NCBI RefSeq assembly: GCF_002150685.1
Contig: NZ_MSSW01000008.1
Span: 1-64,000 of the forward strand
Source: Algoriphagus antarcticus
GTDB taxonomy: Bacteria > Bacteroidota > Bacteroidia > Cytophagales > Cyclobacteriaceae
Direction: 5' to 3'
Length of the DNA: 64,000 bases
The notes beneath the pieces are model-generated. The model was given only the letters and a program-made list of their open reading frames with translations. It searched no databases and was not told the origin of the DNA. Positions 46,971 to 53,803 of this stretch are shown one piece after another. Numbering within the stretch: the stretch's first letter is position 1; each line of letters starts with the position of its first letter. Made by a program: the position numbers and the translations under genes.

Positions 46971-47277
46971 ATTCGGACTTTTGGATGCAGATGTAGAAGC
47001 AATTTCAGGCGTGCTAAGCAATCATCCTAAAGTTGAAAAGGCTTACATTTTTGGGAGTCGCGCCAAGGGAAATTTCAAAAATGGAAGTGATGTGGATATC
47101 GCACTTAAAGGTGATAAGATGGATTTTGACACTGTAAGCCAAATCAGCTATTTGCTGAACGAAGAAACTAATATGCCATATAAGTTTGATGTGCTGAACT
47201 ACAACGCTGTCAAAGAATCCGATTTACTGGTGCATATAGATCGAGTTGGAATTGAGGTTTATAGTCGGAGTTCTTAA
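46960..47277 (+). CDS. MntA-type minimal nucleotidyltransferase (HI0073 family)
   Basis: A 105-residue minimal nucleotidyltransferase. The motif GSRAKGNFKNGSDVDIAL supplies the GS and the DxD metal-binding pair; a third acid is in KFDVLNY. In characterised HEPN-MNT systems this protein adds AMP to the HEPN toxin and silences it. It overlaps the HEPN gene by 11 bp, in the order HEPN-MNT. Confidence 0.9.
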   Translation: MKNKFGLLDADVEAISGVLSNHPKVEKAYIFGSRAKGNFKNGSDVDIALKGDKMDFDTVSQISYLLNEETNMPYKFDVLNYNAVKESDLLVHIDRVGIEVYSRSS

Positions 47278-47539
47278 TAAAATGAGGTGAAATCTACCGG
47301 ATCAATTTCACCTACCCATAGTATTGGATTTATTCAGACATTTCAGTAAGTCAAATTCATAAGATATACCTACTGCAGGCAGGCTTGAATCAGTCGGCCT
47401 ATTTGAGAAACTTTACCATGAGAATCAAACATTTGATTTCCATGATAAAGTAGGTTTAATTCATCTTCCAAGAAATATCAAACTTGGTGTATTGCGCTTG
47501 ATTTCCCCATCCAATTTTTCATATCTTCGAATCGTTAAT

Positions 47540-47614
47540 GGAATCTTAGCTCAGTTGGTTTAGAGCGCTGCTTTGACAGAGCAGAGGTCGGGGGTTCGAA
47601 TCCCTCAGGTTCCA
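47540..47614 (+). tRNA. tRNA-Val (anticodon GAC)
   Basis: A 75-nt cloverleaf. Acceptor arms GGAATCT and AGGTTCC pair fully; D-arm GCTC/GAGC; anticodon stem CTGCT/AGCAG with loop TTGACAG, giving anticodon GAC (Val). The T-arm has the canonical TTCGAAT loop. Discriminator A; the 3' CCA is not encoded. Confidence 0.95.
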
Positions 47615-47628
47615 CAAGAATTATCACG

Positions 47629-47669
47629 AAGGCGCTAAGGCACAAATGTTTTCGCGCCTTTTCTTTTTT
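47629..47669 (+). terminator. Probable terminator after tRNA-Val
   Basis: AAGGCGC (47629) pairs with GCGCCTT (47654) over an 18-nt loop, followed by TTTTCTTTTTT. The stem coincides with a copy of the AAGGCGC repeat unit, so a repeat may have been recruited as terminator. Confidence 0.55.
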
Positions 47670-47680
47670 AACTTATTGCT

Positions 47681-48838
47681 TCACTGTCTTTGTGGCCTTC
47701 TTCCCAAAAACTCCCACAACCCCACCGCCCTCACCTTTTCCGATAGCGGATAGCCCTGATCGATTCTACAGATCACAAATCCCCCTTCCGCTCCCGTATC
47801 TTCCATGGTGATTTGAAGACCCTTCGTGAGTTTAGGGGAAAGTGTATTCTTGATTTCAATAGCCGTCTTGACTACCCCGTTTTTCACCAAAAGCAGATCA
47901 CATTCCGCTCCCTGATGCGTACGGTAGAAATAGTATTCGTATGCTGCTCCGAAAGTTGCTGTAATCTGCTCAATCACAAATCCCTCCCAAGAAGCACCAA
48001 TTAAGACCTGATTTTTCAAGGCATCCATCGAATCCACTCCTGCCAACGAATGCAACAAACCCGCATCACGGATAAAAACCTTGGGAGATTTTACGAGGCG
48101 CTTTTTGATATTGTGATGAAATGGCGGTAGCACCCGCACCATAAAAGAGCCTTCCAGATATTCCAGAAAGCGATTAACGGTCGGACGTGTGATTCCCAGC
48201 GCACGTGCGAAACTTTCACCATTCCAGATTCCTCCCTGAGCATTGGCAAGCATCATCCAAAAACGCTCTACCAGCCTAGGATCAGTACTCAATCCTATCT
48301 GCGCCAAGTCTCTTTCTAGATAAGTCTTGATAAAGTTCTGTCTCCAAAGCTGGGATTCTCTCTCGCTTTTTGCCAAAAATGACAGTGGAAAACCACCTCT
48401 CATCCAGAGCTTTTCAAGTTCGCTAGCATCTACTTCTCCCAAGTAAAAAGGTGTTAGCTCCAAGTATCCAATTCTGCCAGCCAGCGAATCCGCACTTTTT
48501 CGAATCAAATCAGGCGAAGCTGAACCCAAGAGAATAAATCTCCCCGGCTCACGCTGCTCATCTATCAGGCTTCGGAGCTCTGCAAACAATTCGGGCATTA
48601 GCTGAATTTCATCCAAGATCACCGTTTTGTCAGCATGATCTTTAAGAAAAAGCTCAGCATCCTTCAGCTTCGCGCGATCAGAAGCTTTTTCCAGATCGAG
48701 ATAAATACTATCTCTATCCAAAGCCAGATTCCTGACTAGCGTAGTTTTCCCCACCTGTCTTGGTCCCAAAAGCCCAACAGCAGGAAAAATCGAGAGATAT
48801 TCCTGAAGAAGTGGAAGTATTCGCCTATCCATTACCAT
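47681..48838 (-). CDS. DUF4143-type AAA ATPase
   Basis: A 385-residue P-loop ATPase: Walker A GPRQVGKTT (about 25-33), Walker B VILDEIQ (about 72-78), a sensor-like LLGSASPDL, a winged-helix region (ALGITRPTVNRFLEYLEG), then the C-terminal DUF4143 nuclease-like domain with EGFVIEQ and the ECDLLLVKNGVVKTAIEIK motif (D/E-x-K). Function unknown; the family is abundant and variable in prokaryotes. The start codon is inside one arm of a long inverted repeat, with a second copy upstream, suggesting self-repression through the HTH. A second ATG is two codons later. Confidence 0.92.
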   Translation of the reverse strand: MVMDRRILPLLQEYLSIFPAVGLLGPRQVGKTTLVRNLALDRDSIYLDLEKASDRAKLKDAELFLKDHADKTVILDEIQLMPELFAELRSLIDEQREPGRFILLGSASPDLIRKSADSLAGRIGYLELTPFYLGEVDASELEKLWMRGGFPLSFLAKSERESQLWRQNFIKTYLERDLAQIGLSTDPRLVERFWMMLANAQGGIWNGESFARALGITRPTVNRFLEYLEGSFMVRVLPPFHHNIKKRLVKSPKVFIRDAGLLHSLAGVDSMDALKNQVLIGASWEGFVIEQITATFGAAYEYYFYRTHQGAECDLLLVKNGVVKTAIEIKNTLSPKLTKGLQITMEDTGAEGGFVICRIDQGYPLSEKVRAVGLWEFLGRRPQRQ

Positions 48839-48874
48839 GAAAATCGAAAGTTTGATTTACGGATTTCATGGTAA
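48832..48874. promoter_or_regulatory. Inverted repeat (operator candidate 1) over the DUF4143 start codon
   Basis: TTACCATGAAAATC pairs with GGATTTCATGGTAA (one mismatch) across a central gap. The ATG of the ATPase gene (48836-48838, minus strand) is inside the proximal arm. Similar in sequence to the element at 48904. Confidence 0.7.
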
Positions 48875-48903
48875 ATATAAAATTTTATTTCATATCAGAA
48901 ATA

Positions 48904-48951
48904 TTTTACCGTGAAAATCGAAAGGTTAGATTTACGATTTTCATGGTAAAA
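48904..48951. promoter_or_regulatory. Inverted repeat (operator candidate 2) upstream of DUF4143
   Basis: TTTACCGTGAAAATCG pairs with CGATTTTCATGGTAAA (one mismatch) around a 14-nt centre. It shares nearly all its bases with the element at 48832; the centres are about 75 bp apart, near seven helical turns. Confidence 0.7.
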
Positions 48952-49311
48952 TTATATGACTGTTCGCTATGGTGCACAAAAATGTTTGGAATCAATGTTT
49001 GAGGATAAGTTTCGGCTACTCCCCCTTTCCAAAGGGGCTAGGGGTAATTTTACATGTGAAAACCAAATATATTATTGATACGTGCAAGATCACGGATACT
49101 CATTTAAAATTATTTAAGCCAATTCAACTTTAGCGAAAGTCTCATTATTTGTGCTTTTTATATTGCAACTATAAGAATGCGTTTCTGTAAGTCTACGTCC
49201 GAAGAATTCAACTACAGAAGATAGAATGGACTAGTCCTCTCTACTAGGAAAAAAGTAAGCTGTGATTAACTAGGCTTTAGATAGAAAACGATAGTTCGGC
49301 TATAGAAAACT
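48952..49311. other. Gene-free spacer with one hairpin repeat
   Basis: No gene. A hairpin-forming CCCCCTTTCCAAAGGGG string lies at about 49020-49037, of the type dispersed in Bacteroidota genomes. The rest is AT-rich and without recognised features. Confidence 0.45.
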
Positions 49312-49521
49312 CTATGAGCTGGCCTTTTTGCAAGTACTAATCCCAAATGGCAAATACAAAGGGCAAAAGCTCATAAATGAGGTGGCCACAAAAACGACAG
49401 CCAACACACCTAATACTATGGCCAAAGTGCCAGAAATTGTACCTGTGAAATACAACACAGCTACACCTACTGCAAGTAACAAGCGAATAATTTTGTCCGC
49501 GGAACCCATGTTCTTTTTCAT
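49312..49521 (-). CDS. DUF2892 (YgaP-like) small membrane protein
   Basis: A 69-residue protein MKKNMGSADKIIRLLLAVGV... with two hydrophobic helices and CPLYLPFGISTCKK, the typical end of the YgaP/DUF2892 transmembrane domain. This domain is commonly fused to, or encoded beside, rhodanese in sulfur-handling clusters. Here it stands on the same strand as the rhodanese and CstB-like genes, separated from them only by the broken methyltransferase. Confidence 0.88.
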   Translation of the reverse strand: MKKNMGSADKIIRLLLAVGVAVLYFTGTISGTLAIVLGVLAVVFVATSFMSFCPLYLPFGISTCKKASS

Positions 49522-49591
49522 AGTTTTTTAAGTTTATTTATTTAAAATCTAATTGTTTGCTCTGTTGATAAAGTCCACTAAGTATATTTTC

Positions 49592-49916
49592 CTATTTTTT
49601 GACTGCAAAAATCCGGATTACAGAAGCAGTGCCCACATGATATTTACCTTCCTCTAAATTGGTGTCTGTTTCATATGCCTCAATAAAGTCAAAATCCGCA
49701 AAATCCTCTTTGATTTCTTCCAAATCAAAAAGCATACTCACATCTTTTGGTCCGCCTGCATTCGGATTATGTTTCTGAAAATTTAGATGGTTTTTACTAA
49801 AACACTCCAAAATTAGAATTCCGCCTTCGATAAGGAGCGCACTTAATTTTTGATGATAAAGACGTCTTTTGGCTTCAGGAAAGTAGGTATGGAAAAATGC
49901 GATGGCATCAAAGTAT
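49592..49916 (-). pseudogene. SAM-dependent methyltransferase, 3' fragment
   Basis: From about 49916 the minus-strand frame reads YFDAIAFFHTYFPEAKRRLY, then ...EGGILILECFSKNHLNFQ and on to AVKK at the stop. It is the second half of a class I methyltransferase (FDAI... motif III region and the central strand). The first half is found 1.56 kb away at 51476-51727 on the same strand, so one gene was split. Confidence 0.82.
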
Positions 49917-50460
49917 CTGGTTGGATATGGTTTACACCGATATTGAAGTTAAAGACGCCAGTGATCCGTTTGCTCACTTTATATCACTGAAGTCATTGTA
50001 TGTGGCTGAAAGTAGAGAAAAAGCAGGTTTGGTGATGGTAAGTGATGGAAACATTACTTCTGTCCCTGTTACAATGTCTGAGGACATTATCAGTTTCCCG
50101 CCGTTTAACTTTAAAGCGAAAGACAAGGAAGGAAATCTTCTCCCTGATTCTGTGAATCTGATAGATAATAATTACGAAATAAAGGACATGTTGGGTGAGT
50201 TGGCTGAGAAAAAAGTAGCTTTACCAATAACCACAAAAATAAAACCAGATATGAATCCTAACGAAAACGATCCTGAGAACAATGAAATTCTTCCTGTAGG
50301 ACCTGATACAGGAAAAGCTGATACACTGACACCAGAAGGAAAAGTAGCTGCTGGAGCCTCTGTTTTAACGGGAATGGAAGCGATGATAGCAGTAGCAGAT
50401 ATGGACTTATCTTCATTCGACATGGATTCAGATGTCACTTTTGAGAACATTTGTAATTAA
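49913..50460 (+). CDS. Hypothetical protein, 5'-truncated, inside the insert
   Basis: Genuine protein sequence starts around WLDMVYTDIEVKDASDPFAHF and ends at FENICN (about 181 residues). The open frame reaches back to an ATG at 49897, but these codons are antisense to the methyltransferase, so the native N terminus is lost. The second half is acidic and low in complexity (NPNENDPENNEILPVG), ending with AGASVLTGMEAMIAVADMDL. No family recognised; it looks like a virion or structural protein, but this is only an impression. Confidence 0.5.
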
Positions 50461-50480
50461 GCTTTAATGAAGCAACAGGG

Positions 50481-50510
50481 AAGCCATTCTTAACGGGATG
50501 GCTTTTTTTG
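50481..50510 (+). terminator. Terminator inside the insert
   Basis: AAGCCAT-N10-ATGGCTT perfect 7-bp stem with a seven-T run, 20 bp after the first insert gene. Confidence 0.88.
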
Positions 50511-50566
50511 TTTGTTTAATATCTGTTATCATTATAATATAATCAGAAAATATACTTATTCAATAT

Positions 50567-51592
50567 ATGGGAGCTATATCCACCTGCCGACTTCTCGGTG
50601 AAGATCATTTCATTAAATTAGTACAGTTAGCAATCGGTCAACAGATCAGCAAAGGGATAGTAGACCCTAAAGAAATGGTCGCTGACCTTTGGAGAAAGCT
50701 AATGAATCAAGGAGTGAATTACGAAAGCGCCTTGGTTTATATTGGTAACTACATGCGATTCCTTCCTGTTTTAATATCCAAATACAAAGGTTCTGGAGTT
50801 CAGGAAAAGATAGATATTGTTAAAAACATCAGTGCGGATTCGTTCTCGAATTTCATGTTTGAAATGGATATCAAGATTGGAGATCAAGCCAATCCTATTG
50901 ATACAATTGAGAAGCTTGATGCTTATATCCAGAGGACTTTTGTGGAGCCAGTTCTTGGAAAGAGAGAAGAAGAACTTCCGGAAGAAAATAAAAAAGGCAA
51001 TGTAGATCCTGAGATTGAAGAAGAGATTGAGCCGGAACCTGATTTGCTTTTTGAAGAAGAAATCGAGAATGAGGTTGAGGTTACTGAAACAGTTTCAAAC
51101 CATGTGGTAAACAATGAAGTCGGACTTAGATACATTGCTTCCAGAATGGCTAAGCAAAGCTATATCGCTGTAGAGAAATTCGGTCAGATAGTCGCGTTCC
51201 ATTACGATTCATCTACACAGACTTTTCAGGAAATATCCGCTGATCTTCAAAGGACTGATATCATAGGAAACGAGCTATCGCTTAATGAATTCATGGATTC
51301 TTATGTAGGATCCCCTATGGTAAGCTTACCTACAATCATTGAGAAAAATCGTCAGGATAAGGAAAGCAGAAACTCTAACCTGAGAGATTATTATGGCAGG
51401 ATTATTCAACGGTTCAAGGATTCCAAAAGCATTGTAACATTTTTTGGTAATGCGATTAAAGCCAAGAGCAGAGAACACTCGATAATCGATACAGACTCCA
51501 TTTTTCAACGCCAATATTTTTGCCTTCTTTTCTCCTTCTACACTACTATCAAAAGCAAATACATCCCATCCCAATTTGGCAGCAAAGACTGA
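50567..51592 (+). CDS. Hypothetical protein, 3' end fused to host antisense sequence
   Basis: ATG at 50567; the protein reads [20 protein letters not shown], helical and well composed, with a long acidic linker (about residues 125-175, rich in Glu) and a C-terminal part ...[19 protein letters not shown]. Authentic sequence ends near SREHSII (about 51480-51490); the remaining 35 codons are antisense to the methyltransferase N terminus, so the true C terminus is missing. No family recognised. Confidence 0.55.
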   Translation: MGAISTCRLLGEDHFIKLVQLAIGQQISKGIVDPKEMVADLWRKLMNQGVNYESALVYIGNYMRFLPVLISKYKGSGVQEKIDIVKNISADSFSNFMFEMDIKIGDQANPIDTIEKLDAYIQRTFVEPVLGKREEELPEENKKGNVDPEIEEEIEPEPDLLFEEEIENEVEVTETVSNHVVNNEVGLRYIASRMAKQSYIAVEKFGQIVAFHYDSSTQTFQEISADLQRTDIIGNELSLNEFMDSYVGSPMVSLPTIIEKNRQDKESRNSNLRDYYGRIIQRFKDSKSIVTFFGNAIKAKSREHSIIDTDSIFQRQYFCLLFSFYTTIKSKYIPSQFGSKD

Positions 51593-51727
51593 ATTTCTTC
51601 CCTCTCCCTCTGCAGGAAACAAAATTCTCCCTGGTTTGAGCCCTGCTAATTTCGACTTCAAATATTCATTTGGCTTTTCGCCGTAAGCAAAATCTGGTTG
51701 ACTGTATCGCTGATCCCAAAAGTCCAT
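51476..51727 (-). pseudogene. SAM-dependent methyltransferase, 5' fragment
   Basis: ATG at 51727: [20 protein letters not shown], then the SAM-binding motif [17 protein letters not shown] and the acidic end of strand 2 (FAFDSS). Methyltransferase sequence stops after NGVCIDY at about 51480, where the foreign insert begins. The reading frame continues by chance to 51326. Together with the 3' part it gives about 200 residues, the usual size. Related TehB-like methyltransferases occur in sulfur/tellurite clusters. Confidence 0.82.
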
Positions 51728-51784
51728 TTTATTATGATTTAAAATAAAAATGGAGAGCCGTATGACTCTCCCTTAAAGTCTATT

Positions 51785-52096
51785 TTATCCTACACATTGG
51801 TTGACATTGCTCCAAGAGCCCCCGTTGATGACATTTTGAACGCCATTTTTCTCCAAAATGCTCTTCGCCTGTCCGCTGCGGTTGCCACTTTGGCAGAACA
51901 CAACGATGTTTTTCTTGCCTTTGAACTTTGCCAATTGGCTTCCAATTCTATCCAAGGGAATATTTATCGCCCCTTTGACACTGCCTGAAGCAAACTCACC
52001 TGAGGAGCGCACATCAACTAGAAATGCTCCATCTTCTATTACCTCTTTCAATTGACTGTTGTCTTTACTTCCGAAAATTGCTGATAAAAAGCCCAT
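51785..52096 (-). CDS. Single-domain rhodanese
   Basis: A 103-residue rhodanese (thiosulfate or persulfide sulfurtransferase). DVRSSGEFASGSVKGAINIPL is the entry motif; the active-site loop CQSGNRS holds the catalytic Cys; NVINGGSW closes the fold. The N terminus (MGFLSAIFGSKDN) is not a strong signal peptide, so it is probably cytoplasmic. It lies 11 bp after the CstB-like gene on the same strand, in one operon with it. Confidence 0.94.
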   Translation of the reverse strand: MGFLSAIFGSKDNSQLKEVIEDGAFLVDVRSSGEFASGSVKGAINIPLDRIGSQLAKFKGKKNIVVFCQSGNRSGQAKSILEKNGVQNVINGGSWSNVNQCVG

Positions 52097-52107
52097 AGTA
52101 TGATTGT

Positions 52108-53502
52108 TTAATTTTTAACTGTTTCATTTCCTTTTTCCTGCCACTCTTTCATTCCTCCAGAGTAGTTTTTCAAATTATCGAATCCATTTCTTCGCAGAAG
52201 GGAATAAGCAATAGCTGCTCTATCCCCACTTTGGCAGTGAATTACAACCTGTTTGTCCTTATTTATTTTATCCAGATTATCTTGCAAAGTCCCTACAAAC
52301 ACGTGGTCTGCACCATTCACATGACCGGAAGCATATTCTGTCGTATTTCTTACATCGACTACCTGCACATCATCTTTTCCAACCAAAGATTTGAACTCTT
52401 CGATATCAATCACATCTGCAGACTCAAGCTCCACCTCTACGTCACTGACATCATCAATGAATCCATAGATATTGTCAAGACCAATGCGCATGAGTTTACG
52501 TGTCAGATCTTCCATCTGATCTTCCTCTGCTACAAGTACAAATTGTTCTTGATAGTTAAGCAGCCAACCCGCCCAGGTCGAAAAGGAATTATTGCCTTGG
52601 ATATTGATGCTGTTTGGCAAAAAGCCTTTTGCAAAATCCACTTTATCTCTAGTGTCTATAACTTTCAACCCATCCTTGTACGCAGATAGAAATTGATCTT
52701 TGCCAAGCTTTGGATGCTTGGGAACTTCTACCAATAAAGGTCTATCCACCTTATTCAAGTGCTTCATCATCGCAAAATACTTCGGTGGTTCTGGCTGCCC
52801 CTCCAATAAATAATCCACAAACCCCTCCTCATCGGAAGCGTATTGGAATGCCCAGTTTCGTATCTTCTCATAACCTACAGTTGAGCTAGGAACGGCGCCT
52901 AGGGCTTTGCCGCATGCTGATCCAGCTCCATGCCCAGGCCAAACCTGAACGTAATCTGGAAGTTCTGCAAACCGCTGAACTGACTCATACATCTGTTGTG
53001 CTCCTTTCTCTTGAGTTCCTATTAATCCAGCAGCCTTTTCCAGCAAATCTGGCCTTCCTATATCTCCTACAAATACAAAGTCCCCTGTGAAAATCATAAC
53101 TGGTTTGTCTGTGGCAGGATGATCTGTCAATAGAAAACTAATACTCTCCGGAGTGTGACCTGGAGTGTAAAGCACTTCTAAACTAAGGTTTCCGACTTTA
53201 AGAGTATCGCCATGATGAAGGCCTTCGTGATCAAACTCATATTGCCATTCTTTTGGGCCCTCGCCTGATAGATACATTTTTGCACCAGTCACAGAAGCCA
53301 ATTCTCTAGAACCACTCAAGAAATCTGCGTGAATATGTGTCTCAGCAATGTGCGTTATCTTCATGTTGTTTTGCTCGGCTATCTTCAAGTAAACATCCAT
53401 GTCCCGCTGGGCATCAATTACAATTGCTTCACCTTTTGCCTGGCAACCTATGAAGTAACTTGCTTGTGCCAGGGATTTGTCATATACATGTTGGAAATAC
53501 AT
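52108..53502 (-). CDS. CstB-like persulfide dioxygenase-rhodanese fusion
   Basis: 464 residues in three parts: metallo-beta-lactamase persulfide dioxygenase (1-250), pseudo-rhodanese (about 270-355) and rhodanese (about 365-464). Iron ligands are in the ETHIHADF stretch (His56, His58, Asp60), YTPGHTPES, FTGDFVF and WPGHGAGS; Phe61 replaces the second-metal His, as in this iron class. The middle rhodanese lacks Cys (VLVAEEDQ); the last has CQSGDRA. The same layout as S. aureus CstB, which turns glutathione or other persulfides to thiosulfate and protects against sulfide. Upstream of rhodanese and DUF2892. Confidence 0.93.
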   Translation of the reverse strand: MYFQHVYDKSLAQASYFIGCQAKGEAIVIDAQRDMDVYLKIAEQNNMKITHIAETHIHADFLSGSRELASVTGAKMYLSGEGPKEWQYEFDHEGLHHGDTLKVGNLSLEVLYTPGHTPESISFLLTDHPATDKPVMIFTGDFVFVGDIGRPDLLEKAAGLIGTQEKGAQQMYESVQRFAELPDYVQVWPGHGAGSACGKALGAVPSSTVGYEKIRNWAFQYASDEEGFVDYLLEGQPEPPKYFAMMKHLNKVDRPLLVEVPKHPKLGKDQFLSAYKDGLKVIDTRDKVDFAKGFLPNSINIQGNNSFSTWAGWLLNYQEQFVLVAEEDQMEDLTRKLMRIGLDNIYGFIDDVSDVEVELESADVIDIEEFKSLVGKDDVQVVDVRNTTEYASGHVNGADHVFVGTLQDNLDKINKDKQVVIHCQSGDRAAIAYSLLRRNGFDNLKNYSGGMKEWQEKGNETVKN

Positions 53503-53803
53503 ACCTATATTTATTTTGATTCAACTTCTATTTAATACTGCAAAGAACTGGCTTTTCATTTTGTCGTTCAGCAACTTTTGTCACATTGCCCATTTACTTT
53601 CATAATGTTGAATTTGGGTTTTTCTTTAATGAACTATCCAACTGGAATTGGACAATCCGAAGACTGAAATTCTATAAGTCCATATGTGAAGACGCTAACA
53701 ACTTCAAGCTGGAACTTGATCTTTCACCGAGCTTTTTTTAATCGGTGGTACAACAAAAGACAAATCCTTTTAAATTCAGGCTATTATTCTATACCTCCAC
53801 TTT
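53503..53803. other. Divergent intergenic spacer
   Basis: Between the CstB-like gene and the M14 peptidase gene. Contains AGCTTTTTTTAAT near 53730 and no clear promoter box or operator. Must hold both promoters. Confidence 0.4.

Larger units (their letters stand above)
49913..51480. mobile_element. Foreign insert splitting the methyltransferase gene
   Basis: About 1.56 kb of unrelated DNA lies between the two halves of the methyltransferase. It holds two plus-strand genes, each cut by the insert boundary: the first lacks its 5' end, the second its 3' end, with a good terminator between them. No transposase, terminal inverted repeat or target duplication was recognised; about 10-14 codons of the host gene may be missing at the junction. 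Boundaries are precise to about 10 bp. A phage or plasmid fragment, or a misassembly, would both fit. Confidence 0.6.

Noticed and set aside
49897-49912. ATG at 49897 as genuine start of the first insert gene
   Set aside because: These codons are the exact complement of methyltransferase coding sequence, so they are not part of the insert gene.
51326-51475. Continuation of the methyltransferase 5' frame beyond 51476
   Set aside because: The frame is antisense to a well-composed plus-strand gene, and methyltransferase similarity ends there.
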